Shown here piece after piece: positions 50,836-59,051 of a DNA stretch of 64,000 nucleotides. The notes beneath the pieces were generated by a model. It was not told where the DNA came from. It ran no database searches and saw only the letters and a list, made by a program, of their open reading frames with translations. The position numbers were made by a program, and so were the translations under genes. Source of the DNA: DASPHG01 sp963748315 (GTDB lineage Bacteria; Actinomycetota; Thermoleophilia; Solirubrobacterales; Thermoleophilaceae); NCBI GenBank assembly GCA_963748315.1, contig CAVVIK010000003.1:1-64000 (forward strand), read 5' to 3'. The stretch's first letter is position 1; the number at the start of each line of letters is the position of its first letter.

Positions 50836-52484
50836 TGTCAACTATTTCGCTGACGAAACGTGAAATTGGCATTGCCGTCCTCCTCGGGGTGGCGCTCGCC
50901 ATCGTCATGCACTGGCCGCTGCCGCTCCACATCGGCAGCGATATCCCCAAGGACCTCGGCGACCCGCTCATCCAGGCCTGGCAGATCGCCTGGGACGGCA
51001 ACGCTCTCCAGCACCAGCTCTCCGACTTCTGGCAGGCGAACATCTTCTACCCGCTCGAGAACTCGCTCGCGTTCTCGGACGCACTTGTCGGGTACGCGCC
51101 GTTCGGCCTGATCGGCGAGGGCTTCGAGGCCGCGATCGTCCGCTACGACCTGCTGTTCCTGTTCGCGTACGCGCTCGCGTTCATCGGCGGATACCTGCTC
51201 GCCCGCGAGCTCGGCGTCGACCGTTTTCCCGCGGCCGTCGCGGGCGTCGCGTTCGCGTATGCCCCATGGCGGCTCGAGCAGGACGGGCACATGCACGTGA
51301 TCTCGAGCGGCGGCATCCCGCTGGCGCTCTTCCTGCTCGTGCGCGGCTATCGGCGCGGCAGCGTGCGGACGATCCTTGCGGGCTGGCTGGTCGCGGCATG
51401 GCAGCTGGCGCTCGGGTTCACCCTCGGACTGATGCTCGCGTACCTGCTCGCCATCCTCGCCGTCCTCGTGCTGCTTGCCTGGAGGCGAAAGCGGCCCTCC
51501 GGTGACGTCATCGCCGCCAGCCTGATCGGCGCGACGGCATTCGCGGCGATCGCCTTGGTGCTCGCCCTCCCGTATCAGGAGGTGCGGGACGACCACCCCG
51601 AGTCCGCGCGGACGAAATACGTAGTCGCCGCCTTCTCCGGCGGGCCCGAGATGTTCCTGGCCGCCCCGGACCAGAGCACCGTCTGGGGGTCGATAACCGA
51701 GCCCGTGCGCGACGGGCTCGACTTCGTGCCCGAGCAGACGCTCTTCCCCGGACTGCTCGTCGTCCTGCTAGCCGGTTTCGGACTGTCGCGAGCGTCGCCA
51801 TTTTCCAAGCGGCTGCGGATCGGGCTGGGGATCGGGGTCCTGGCTGCGGCCCTGCTCTCGCTGGGATTCCAGATTCCATCCCATGGCGTGCCTTATCCCT
51901 ACCGCGCGCTCTACGAGTTGCCCGGCTGGGACAGCGTGCGTACGCCGGGCCGGCTCAACACGCTCACGTCGCTCGGCCTCGCCCTGCTCGCTGCGGCGGG
52001 CGCGCACGCTCTGATCGCCCGCGAACGCCCGTGGATCCGCCGTATGCGGTGGCCTCATGGACGCACGGTGCTTGCGGTAGCGCTACCGCTGCTCGTGCTC
52101 GTCGAGGGCATGGGGTTCCCGGCACCGCACCCGACCGTTGCCAAGCCGCCCGCCGGGCTCGAGCAAGCAACTCCGCCGCGCCTCCACCTGCCGATGAACG
52201 CGTACGAGTCGCGCCGGTTCATCTTGTGGTCCACGAACGGCTTCCCTGAGATCGTCAACGGGCGCGGCAGCTTCGACCCCACGTTCTTCGTCGACCTCGA
52301 GGAGGAGATGGCGGCGTTCCCAGACCCCGCGGTCGTCGAGCACCTGCGCGAACTGGGTATCAACACAGTCGTGCTGCATCCGGAGCTCGTGGCGGGCACC
52401 CCATGGGAGAACTGGCAGGACTGGCCGCTCGAGGGCGAGAGCGTGGGCGGAATGGTCTTCTACCGGTTGAATACGGCCGGTTGA
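50835..52484 (+). CDS. Polytopic membrane protein (GT-C glycosyltransferase-like)
   Basis: TTG 50835 gives STISLTKREIGIAVLLGVALAIVMHWPLPLHIGSDIPKDLGDPLIQAWQIAWDGNAL, a first helix and an acidic loop (D-GDPL-QAW) like those of lipid-linked-sugar GT-C enzymes. About eleven helices follow (for example YDLLFLFAYALAFIGGYLLARELG, LALGFTLGLMLAYLLAILAVLVLLAW). A soluble C-terminal domain closes the protein: LHLPMNAYESRRFILWSTNGFPEIVNGRGSFDPTFF, HLRELGINTVVLHPELV. It probably acts in surface glycan synthesis. The start codon touches the divergent Rrf2 start, which is odd; later CTG codons are alternatives. It overlaps the next gene by four bases. Confidence 0.7.
   Translation: MSTISLTKREIGIAVLLGVALAIVMHWPLPLHIGSDIPKDLGDPLIQAWQIAWDGNALQHQLSDFWQANIFYPLENSLAFSDALVGYAPFGLIGEGFEAAIVRYDLLFLFAYALAFIGGYLLARELGVDRFPAAVAGVAFAYAPWRLEQDGHMHVISSGGIPLALFLLVRGYRRGSVRTILAGWLVAAWQLALGFTLGLMLAYLLAILAVLVLLAWRRKRPSGDVIAASLIGATAFAAIALVLALPYQEVRDDHPESARTKYVVAAFSGGPEMFLAAPDQSTVWGSITEPVRDGLDFVPEQTLFPGLLVVLLAGFGLSRASPFSKRLRIGLGIGVLAAALLSLGFQIPSHGVPYPYRALYELPGWDSVRTPGRLNTLTSLGLALLAAAGAHALIARERPWIRRMRWPHGRTVLAVALPLLVLVEGMGFPAPHPTVAKPPAGLEQATPPRLHLPMNAYESRRFILWSTNGFPEIVNGRGSFDPTFFVDLEEEMAAFPDPAVVEHLRELGINTVVLHPELVAGTPWENWQDWPLEGESVGGMVFYRLNTAG
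50845..50858. promoter_or_regulatory. Candidate Rrf2 operator (inverted repeat)
   Basis: TTTCG (50845-50849) and CGAAA (50854-50858) form a short inverted repeat with a CTGA spacer, ten bases from the start of the Rrf2 gene and in an AT-richer patch. Position and symmetry suggest autoregulation, but the arms are short. Confidence 0.4.
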
Positions 52485-53735
52485 GGGGCGTCGAGCGCCA
52501 GTCCCAGGTCTACGTCGGCGGCATAAGCGGCCGGCGGCCGCGTGTGCCGGTCGACTTCTCCGAGCTCGAGCGCCGCGCCGAGGCCGCGATGAGCGAAAAG
52601 GCGTTCGCGTACGTCGCCGCGGGCGCCGGCCTCGAGGAGACGATGCGCGCGAACCGCGAGGCATTCCGGCGCTGGCAGATCGTGCCGCGAATGCTGCGGG
52701 ACGTCTCCGAGCGGGACACGGGCATCGAGCTGTTCGGCCGCCGCATTCCCTACCCGTTCCTGCTCGCGCCGATCGGCGTGCTCGAGCTCGCGCACCGTCA
52801 GGCCGAGCGGGCCGTGGCCCCGGCCGCCGCCGCGACCGGCATCCCGATGATCTTCTCGAATCAGGCGTCCACCCCGATGGAGGACGTGGCCGGGCTCCTG
52901 GGCGACAGCCCACGCTGGTTCCAGCTCTACTGGAGCGTCTCGAACGATCTCGTCGAGAGCCTCGTGAGCCGCGCCGAGGCGTGCGGATGCGAGGCGATCG
53001 TCGTCACGCTCGATACGACGGTGCTCGGTTGGCGGACGCGTGACCTCGAGCTCGCCTACCTACCGTTCCTGCGCGGCAAGGGAATCGCGCAGTACACGAG
53101 CGACCCCGTCTTCCAGCGCCTGCTCGACGAGGATTCCTCGGGCGCCCTTCCTGGCGCCGCACCCCGGCCCGGGCCGGCGGCCCTCGGCACGCTCTTCCAA
53201 CTGATCCGCAACTACCCGGAGCGCTTCAACCCCGCACGCGCACGGAAGGCGGTCGAGCGTTTCATCCAGGTCTACTCGCGCCCGTCGCTCTCCTGGGACG
53301 ACCTGCCCTTCCTGCGCGAGCGGACCAAGCTGCCGATCGTGCTCAAGGGCATCGTGCATCCCGACGACGCGCGCCGCGCGGTCGACGCCGGCATGGACGG
53401 GATCGTCGTCTCGAACCACGGCGGCCGCCAGGTGGACGGCTCGATCGGGACGCTCGACGCGCTCCCGGGGGTCGCCGAGGCGATCGACGGGCGGATCCCG
53501 GTGCTGCTCGACAGCGGCGTCCGCGGCGGCGCCGACGTCTTCAAGGCACTCGCCCTCGGAGCGAGCGCGGTGCTGCTCGGCCGGCCCTACGTCTACGGCC
53601 TCGCGGTCGCCGGCGAGCCCGGTGTGCGCGAGGTGCTTCGCAACTTCATGGCCGACTTCGACCTGACGATGGGACTGGCTGGGTGCGGGTCGGTCGAGGC
53701 GATCGATCGGCAAACGCTCGTCGCGAGCCGCCTGA
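52481..53735 (+). CDS. FMN-dependent alpha-hydroxy acid dehydrogenase/lactate 2-monooxygenase-like
   Basis: TTG 52481 overlaps the previous stop as TTGA and gives RGVERQSQVYVGGISGRRPRVPVDFSELERRAEAAM, the usual opening of lactate-monooxygenase-like enzymes. FMN-barrel motifs: YPFLLAPIGVLELAH, IPMIFSNQASTPMEDVA, WFQLYWS, IVVTLDTTVLGWR, LPIVLKGIVHPDDARRAVDAGMDGIVVSNHGGRQVDGS (catalytic His) and VLLDSGVRGGADVFKALALGASAVLLGRPYVYGLA. It oxidises 2-hydroxy acids. The conserved domain ends near 53735; the frame stays open to 54061 opposite the membrane gene, so the natural stop was probably lost to a base error. Confidence 0.85.
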
Positions 53736-55356
53736 GCGGCAACGAAACCGCGATCGCCACGAGGCCGGCGACGGCGGCCGCGGCGATCAGAGGGATCACC
53801 GGGTGGCTGTCGGGACCGAGGTCGCGCCCGCGGATCTCGGGCAGCGCCACCGCCAGGACCGCCCAGAGCAGCACGACGCCCACGGCCGCAAGCCGCTCCC
53901 GCGACCGCCACTCGACCGGACCGGTCGCGCGCGCGGCGAGCACGGCCGCGCCGAGCAGCGCGGCCACGAACGGCAGGAGCGCGAGCCAGCCGTTGTCGAG
54001 CCCGGCAACGCTCAGGACGGTGTGCTCGAAGGACTCGAGCTCGACGATGTGGCCCCAGTAGCCGATGTCGTCATTCCCGATCAGCGGCAGCGTCACCGTG
54101 GCCGTCGCCATCAGCAGGGCGGACACCGAGGCGAGCGCGAGCGCGGTCGCCGGCCATCGTTTCCACGCAACCGCAAGCGGGATCGCGAGGAAGGGCAGCA
54201 CGGGGACGAGGAAGCGCGGCCCGGGCGAGCCGCCGCCGAACGGCAGCCAGTAGCCCGAGTTGTACGTGAGGTAGACCAGGAACAGCCCGCCGATCACGTA
54301 CGCCTCGGCGCGGTGGCCGCGGCGATGGAGCAGCACGATCCCAACGAGGCCGAGCGCGAGCACCGGTGCGAGCGTGATCAGGCCCTTGTTGGCGAACAGA
54401 AGGTCGAGCGCGATCTGGAAGTCCGGCGGGTCGATGCCGAAGAACCCGCTGTCGTTCAGCCCGACGACGTCGTGTCCGGTGTCACCCTGGATCGCGACGG
54501 CGCCGGTGTACGAGGAGTGCGTCACGCTGCCGAAGGCCCACAGGTTGTAGGCGACGAGCGGTGCGATTCCGGCCGCGAAGCCGGCGGCATAGGCGACACC
54601 GCGTCTCAGCGACCGTCGCATCGCATAGAGCCCGAGCACGATCGCGGCGAGCCCGAGCGGGTACTCGGTCACGATTGCGAAGCCCGCCAGCGCACCGCCC
54701 GCCGCGACCAGTAGGAGGCGTTCGGGTCCCGCCCGCTCCCGCCAGAGCACGGCGAACGCCGCAAACGCGAGCATCGCCGACATGACGTGCGAGAAGAACA
54801 GCGTCCCGAACGGCAGGATCAGCGTGCCGGCGCCGAGCGCGACCGCGGCCGCCGTCCCATAGCCCGGCTCGATTCGCTCCGCAACGGATCGCACGAGCAG
54901 GAGGAGCAGAAGCGCCGGCAGTACGACGCCCACGAGGCCGAGCGCCCACACCATCGGCGTCTCTTCCTCGATGTTCGTGCGCACCCGCTCGGCGCGCTGC
55001 GGATCATCCGAGTAGAGGCCCTTCGAGGTCCCCTCGCGCTCCCACCGCGTGGCGCCGCCTTCGCGCGCGGTCCGCGCAAGATCGGCCGATGCGCCGGTTC
55101 CTCCGACCGCGGTGAGCGCCTTGTAGGCCGGCGTTGCCACGAGCGCCAGGCCCGGAGCCTTGACGGAGTAGAAGTGGCCGTCGTGCCACGACTTGTCCTT
55201 CGTCTCCCACTGCCAGCGGTCGATCTCGGGCTTGCCGTCGGCGAACGCGCGCACGAGCGCGAAGTTGGACGTCTCCGCCCACCCGAGGGAGTGCATGACC
55301 ATGGCGTAGGCGATCGCGAGACACGCGATCGCTCCCAGCCCGTAGCGACGCTTCAC
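53593..55356 (-). CDS. Polytopic membrane protein (GT-C glycosyltransferase-like)
   Basis: MKRRYGLGAIACLAIAYAMVMHSLGWAETSNFALVRAFADGKPEIDRWQWETKDKSWHDGHFYSVKAPGLALVATPAYKAL has one helix, then a long loop with D-W and HDGHFYSVK-PG, as in GT-C mannosyltransferase-like proteins of Actinobacteria. About eleven further helices follow. A loop YNSGYWLPFGGGSPGPRFLVPVLPFLAIPLAVAW is typical for the family (the GGGSPGPRFL motif). It probably uses a polyprenyl-phosphate sugar donor. The open frame runs to 53593, but the last true helix ends near 53720, and the rest overlaps the FMN enzyme gene. ATG 55354-55356 overlaps the exonuclease stop. Confidence 0.75.
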   Translation of the reverse strand: MKRRYGLGAIACLAIAYAMVMHSLGWAETSNFALVRAFADGKPEIDRWQWETKDKSWHDGHFYSVKAPGLALVATPAYKALTAVGGTGASADLARTAREGGATRWEREGTSKGLYSDDPQRAERVRTNIEEETPMVWALGLVGVVLPALLLLLLVRSVAERIEPGYGTAAAVALGAGTLILPFGTLFFSHVMSAMLAFAAFAVLWRERAGPERLLLVAAGGALAGFAIVTEYPLGLAAIVLGLYAMRRSLRRGVAYAAGFAAGIAPLVAYNLWAFGSVTHSSYTGAVAIQGDTGHDVVGLNDSGFFGIDPPDFQIALDLLFANKGLITLAPVLALGLVGIVLLHRRGHRAEAYVIGGLFLVYLTYNSGYWLPFGGGSPGPRFLVPVLPFLAIPLAVAWKRWPATALALASVSALLMATATVTLPLIGNDDIGYWGHIVELESFEHTVLSVAGLDNGWLALLPFVAALLGAAVLAARATGPVEWRSRERLAAVGVVLLWAVLAVALPEIRGRDLGPDSHPVIPLIAAAAVAGLVAIAVSLPLRRLATSVCRSIASTDPHPASPIVRSKSAMKLRSTSRTPGSPATARP

Positions 55357-56180
55357 CCGGTCGAGGATGCCAAACGCTCGGCCAGCCGGTTCATCCCGCG
55401 CTCACGCACGGCTTCCGCACCCCCGGCTCGGTCGGTCTCGCGGTCGGCGGGGCGCTCGACGTCGAGCCGCTGCAGAGACGCCATCTCCTTGTAGGTGCGC
55501 AGCTGATCGGCGACCGGCGCGAGCTTCCCGGTGAGCGTTCCCTCCAGCGAGCCGTGCCGGTTCAGCAGGCTGGCCGCGGTCTTCTCGCCGACGCCCTTCG
55601 CGCCGGGGATCCCGTCGGAGGGATCGCCGCGCAGCGCGATGAAGTCGGGCACGAGCTCGGGCGGGATGCCGTAGCGCGCCTCCACCTCAGCGGCGTCGAC
55701 CGGCTGCGCGCCCTTCGAGCCCGTGCGCACGTAGAGCACCTTCACGTGGTCGTCAACGCACTGGAACATGTCGCGGTCGCCCGTGAGGATCAACGTGTCT
55801 CCGCCGGCGTCCGTCTCCACGATCGCGTACGACCCGAGCAGGTCGTCCGCCTCGTGGTCATCGCTCTGCGCGACGTACCAGCCGAGCGCCTCGTACAGCC
55901 CGGGGGCCAGCTTCCATTGGGGCGAGAGCTCGTCGGGCATCGGCGGACGATCCGCGTGGTAGTCGGCGAAGAGCTCGACCCGGTACTCGGCCGCGTCGAT
56001 GCCGAAGCACATCACGACCGCGCGCGGGTTGTGCAGCTCGATCTCGCGCAGCACGATGTTGATCGAACCGAGGAGCGCATTGACCGGCTGTCCCTCCCCA
56101 TCGGTGATCGACTTCGGCAGCGCGTAGAACGCGCGGTACAGAAGCGACGGTGCGTCGACCACTAACAGCGGGCGTGCCAC
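55353..56180 (-). CDS. 5'-3' exonuclease (PolA N-domain/FEN-like)
   Basis: MARPLLVVDAPSLLYRAFYALPKSITDGEGQPVNALLGS carries the first metal Asp. VVMCFGIDAAEYRVELFADYHADRPPMPDELSPQW, DDHEADDLLGSYA, TLILTGDRDMFQCVDDHV (acidic cluster) and YGIPPELVPDFIALRGDPSDGIPGAKGVGEKTAASLLNRHGSLEG (helix-hairpin-helix) are the complete family set. It is a stand-alone 275-residue flap/5' nuclease without a polymerase domain, for Okazaki primer removal or repair. The start is clear at ATG 56178-56180, and the stop is coupled to the membrane protein by ATGA. Confidence 0.92.
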   Translation of the reverse strand: MARPLLVVDAPSLLYRAFYALPKSITDGEGQPVNALLGSINIVLREIELHNPRAVVMCFGIDAAEYRVELFADYHADRPPMPDELSPQWKLAPGLYEALGWYVAQSDDHEADDLLGSYAIVETDAGGDTLILTGDRDMFQCVDDHVKVLYVRTGSKGAQPVDAAEVEARYGIPPELVPDFIALRGDPSDGIPGAKGVGEKTAASLLNRHGSLEGTLTGKLAPVADQLRTYKEMASLQRLDVERPADRETDRAGGAEAVRERGMNRLAERLASSTG

Positions 56181-56200
56181 GCCCGCAGGTTATGCGAGCG

Positions 56201-56623
56201 CTAGCGCAGGTACCCGGAGGGGTGCTCTTCGACCTGCATGGTCAGGTGGTCGAGCAGCAGCTCGCGCGCGACCCCGGCGCGGTAGAGCGCCTTCGAGAAG
56301 TCCTTGCCATAGGTCCCGAGGACCGCGAACAGGAGGTCGATCGTGCCGACCACCCTGCCGCCGCGCGCGCGCGCGTACATCTTCGCCCGCTCCGCGACCT
56401 CCGCGATGGACACCGTGGGCTCGTTCTCATACGCCATGCGCGCCTCAGCCGCGCTCTCGAGCGGGCCGTCGGGCACGCCGAGGGCACCCAGCGCATCACC
56501 TGTGCGCTCGAGGCGGCGCAAGATCCGCAGCCAACGCTCGGCCTCGCCCTGGCGCGAGCGCGCATACGGGACCGTGGTCTCGGCCAGCTCGAGTGCAATC
56601 ACCACTTCACGCGAAAGGTTCAT
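56201..56623 (-). CDS. Hypothetical protein with Clp N-domain-like helical repeats
   Basis: MNLSREVVIALELAETTVPYARSRQGEAERWLRILRRLERTGDALGALGVPDGPLESAAEARMAYENEPTVSIAEVAERAKMYARARGGRVVGTIDLLFAVLGTYGKDFSKALYRAGVARELLLDHLTMQVEEHPSG is helical throughout. A---A-MYARARG---VGTIDLLFAVL-----FSKALYRAGV resembles a Clp N repeat (GT-HLLLAL-----A---L---G), so a peptide- or adaptor-binding role is conceivable. The match is weak. It has its own gap of about 20 bases before the exonuclease gene on the same strand. Confidence 0.6.
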   Translation of the reverse strand: MNLSREVVIALELAETTVPYARSRQGEAERWLRILRRLERTGDALGALGVPDGPLESAAEARMAYENEPTVSIAEVAERAKMYARARGGRVVGTIDLLFAVLGTYGKDFSKALYRAGVARELLLDHLTMQVEEHPSGYLR

Positions 56624-56692
56624 GCGTTTGTGGTCGGCCGCGAATTCGCGGCCTAGAAGCGCAGGGCGCCGCAGTGGACGAACGTTTTCGCG

Positions 56693-56986
56693 CTACGGAA
56701 GGCCAGGCGTGGCCATCTTCGCCAGCCGCTCGTGCCACTCGGTCACGTGCTTCTTGACCGCGTCGTCATCCGGCCGGTCGTGCACGAGATCCCAGGTCCG
56801 CTCCGCGATCCCCTTCGCGGTCTCCGGCGTGGCCTGCGCGCCGAGCGCGTCGACGAGCTTCATCTCGAACTCGTCGACCTGCTTCTCGGGGTCGCCCGGT
56901 GAGAGCTTCGGGAGCGGCTCCTCGACCGCCTCACGCCACATGCCGGCAGCGATCGCCAGCCTGTTCTCGAGCCTGCGCGCGTCCAT
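56693..56986 (-). CDS. Small helical hypothetical protein
   Basis: MDARRLENRLAIAAGMWREAVEEPLPKLSPGDPEKQVDEFEMKLVDALGAQATPETAKGIAERTWDLVHDRPDDDAVKKHVTEWHERLAKMATPGLP is 97 residues, soluble and mostly helical, with a balanced charge and no cysteines. ATG 56984-56986 is preferred over the earlier ATG at 57028, because that one lies inside the start region of the divergent membrane protein gene. No family is recognised, and neighbours give no clue to function. Confidence 0.6.
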   Translation of the reverse strand: MDARRLENRLAIAAGMWREAVEEPLPKLSPGDPEKQVDEFEMKLVDALGAQATPETAKGIAERTWDLVHDRPDDDAVKKHVTEWHERLAKMATPGLP

Positions 56987-57026
56987 GGTGCGAGCGTAAC
57001 CGACGGCGCCGGATACGATGGGCAGC

Positions 57027-57242
57027 ATGAGCGACCTGGAGCGCCGAGGCAGTTACACGCCGCGCCGGACACGCGAGCAGCGCGCCTACCGGCTCGCGGT
57101 TGCCGGCGGAGTGGCTGGCGCCATCGGTGTCGTCGGCCTTGCGCTCGCGATCTTCGGCGTCGTCGGTGCGGGGATCCCGCTCCTCGCGCTGGTCATCGCC
57201 GCGGTCTGCGGCTTCCTCTTCCGCCGAACCGTCTCGCGTTAG
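57027..57242 (+). CDS. Small two-helix membrane protein
   Basis: MSDLERRGSYTPRRTREQRAYRLAVAGGVAGAIGVVGLALAIFGVVGAGIPLLALVIAAVCGFLFRRTVSR is 71 residues with a basic cytoplasmic head and two helices. Proteins with this R-YTP-RTREQRAYRL head followed by a helical hairpin recur in Thermoleophilia-type genomes as unnamed genes (my recollection, not checked). The stop TAG abuts the convergent gene's stop as TAGCTA. The ATG at 57027 is preferred over 57018 since GGCAGC precedes it and MSDLERR is the natural opening. Confidence 0.65.
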   Translation: MSDLERRGSYTPRRTREQRAYRLAVAGGVAGAIGVVGLALAIFGVVGAGIPLLALVIAAVCGFLFRRTVSR

Positions 57243-58106
57243 CTAGCCCTTGGATGAGGCGGCGGGACACTCGCCGCCGATGCCGCCCGCGGCCGACGCT
57301 GCGGAGACGAAGTAGTAACCGTCGCGAGTGCAGAACCCGAGCTCGCCCCCGCCGTCCTTGAACGGATCGCTGACGAGGTACATGCCGCCGCCGAATGCGA
57401 AGCAGGTCGCCTCACCACCGACCGAGCTGGTGCACTCGCGCGCCTTCGGCAGTTGGCCGCCGCCGGTCTCGTCACCGGCGGAACCGTCCGGGCATTCAAC
57501 GCCCGCACCGCCGTCAGGAGTCGGCCCCGCGACGAAGTAGTAGCCCGAGCTCGTGCAGAACCCCATCTCGCCGGCACCGTCGTTCGCGGCGTCTCCGACG
57601 AGATAGCTGCCGTCGGGGAACTCGACGCAGATCGCGTCGCCCCCGATCGCGCTCGTGCATTCCGTGATCTTCAGCAGGTCGAGGACGCGCTCCCGCACGC
57701 GCGGGATCACCTGCGTGATCTGATCGACGTCGGCCCGGCCGGAGCTTTGCCGCTGCTGCTCATCGCCTGAGACGACGAACGCGGCGGCGACTGCCTGTCC
57801 GCTGCGCGAGGCGTCGCCCCAGCTCCCCTCGCAACGCCGGTCATCGCCGCAGTGCTTCGGCTTGGCGCGCTCCTCGTCGGCGGCGCGGGGCTCCTCGCTG
57901 CTCGACTGGGCGCCGAGCACCTCGCCCGTGGCGGGTGGTTTCGCGCCGGTGGCGCCGGCGATCTGACCGACCGAGCCTGAGCCCGAGTGCGACTTGTCGG
58001 CCTCCCGCGTGTTGATCAGGCTGTTCGCAGCGGCGAACGTCACCGCGATACCGGAGATGATCAGCGCGATGGAGACAACGAGGCGAGTGCGAGTCGAAGG
58101 GCGCAT
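57243..58106 (-). CDS. Membrane-anchored protein with two tandem cysteine repeats
   Basis: RTRLVVSIALIISGIAVTFAAANSLI is an N-terminal anchor. A low-complexity spacer of about 90 residues follows, with CGDDRRCEGSWGD. Two tandem repeats of about 57 residues form the C-terminus: ECTSAIGGDAICVEFPDGSYLVGD, GFCTSSGYYFVAGP and ECTSSVGGEATCFAFGGGMYLVSD, GFCTRDGYYFVSAA. Each has four conserved Cys (ECTS, C, FCT, EC) and a GYYFV strand, so it probably folds as a disulfide-bonded beta domain outside the cell. I do not recognise the family. Its start codon lies directly beside the divergent gene's start. Confidence 0.7.
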   Translation of the reverse strand: MRPSTRTRLVVSIALIISGIAVTFAAANSLINTREADKSHSGSGSVGQIAGATGAKPPATGEVLGAQSSSEEPRAADEERAKPKHCGDDRRCEGSWGDASRSGQAVAAAFVVSGDEQQRQSSGRADVDQITQVIPRVRERVLDLLKITECTSAIGGDAICVEFPDGSYLVGDAANDGAGEMGFCTSSGYYFVAGPTPDGGAGVECPDGSAGDETGGGQLPKARECTSSVGGEATCFAFGGGMYLVSDPFKDGGGELGFCTRDGYYFVSAASAAGGIGGECPAASSKG

Positions 58107-59027
58107 GTGACCAACAAACGTGCGAATTGGCGCGTTCTTGCGCGTTTCATCACGGCGTTTGCCGTCGCGGTGGCGGCCCTCCCTGGCACCGCGTCAGCCG
58201 GGTCGCCCGCGCTCGCCCAGGCCTACGCCGGGCTCGGGACCTGGATCGACATCTTCGACGACGCGGCGTGGGAGCACCCTGAGGCGACGGTGCGCGCGGC
58301 GTACCGCAAGGACGTGACGATCCTCTTCCTCCAGACCGCCAGCAGCCGGCCCGGGCGGGCCGTCCACCGCCCCGCGCGAACCGCGCGCTTCCTGCGCGCC
58401 GCGCACGAGCGCGGCATGACCGTGGTCGCGTGGTACCTCGCACCCTACGTGGACCGAAGGTACGAGACGCGCCGGGCGATCGCGGCGATCCAATTCGAGA
58501 CGTTGGACGGCGAGCGCTTCGACTCGTTCGCGCTCGACATCGAGACGGCGGCGGACTCGCCGCCCGCTGCGGTTCGCAATCGCCGCCTACTGAAGATGTC
58601 GGAGCAGCTGCGCGACGTGGCCGGGCCGCTGTACCCGCTCGGCGCGATCACTCCCTCACCCGCCGGCTTGGCGATGCCGCACGGGCAGGCGTGGTGGCCG
58701 GACTTCCCGTACCAGGACCTCTACGAGCTCTACGACGCGTTCCTACCGATGGGCTACTACACGTACCACGCGGAGACCGCCCACGACGCGTATCGCGACA
58801 CGCGCCGCAACATCCGCTTGCTTCGACAGGAGACGGACGATCCGGACGTCCCGATCCACCTCATCGGCGGCGCGGCCGCTGACTCGAGCGGCGCCGAGGG
58901 ACGGGCGTTCGCCCGCGCCGCCAACAACTACGGAGTGCTCGGCGCGAGCATGTACGACCAGATGACGATGGGCGCAGAGGACTGGCGGGCCGTACGCGCC
59001 ATCGAGTTTCAGCTGCCGCAACTCTAG
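58107..59027 (+). CDS. Secreted TIM-barrel glycosidase-like protein
   Basis: GTG 58107 gives TNKRANWRVLARFITAFAVAVAALPGTASA, a signal peptide. The mature chain has barrel-like strands: GLGTWIDIFDD, KDVTILFLQTASS, GMTVVAWYLAPYVDRR, FDSFALDIETAADS (acidic pair after the fourth strand), LGAITPSPAGLA, YDAFLPMGYYTYH, VPIHLIGGAAADSSG and GVLGASMYDQMTM. The pattern resembles GH18/GH25-like or DUF-type putative glycosidases; no exact catalytic signature can be matched. About 306 residues. The adjacent RTX-like gene follows on the same strand after 24 bases and may be co-transcribed. Confidence 0.7.
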   Translation: MTNKRANWRVLARFITAFAVAVAALPGTASAGSPALAQAYAGLGTWIDIFDDAAWEHPEATVRAAYRKDVTILFLQTASSRPGRAVHRPARTARFLRAAHERGMTVVAWYLAPYVDRRYETRRAIAAIQFETLDGERFDSFALDIETAADSPPAAVRNRRLLKMSEQLRDVAGPLYPLGAITPSPAGLAMPHGQAWWPDFPYQDLYELYDAFLPMGYYTYHAETAHDAYRDTRRNIRLLRQETDDPDVPIHLIGGAAADSSGAEGRAFARAANNYGVLGASMYDQMTMGAEDWRAVRAIEFQLPQL

Positions 59028-59051
59028 GTATCCAGGGGGTTCTCCCCTCCG

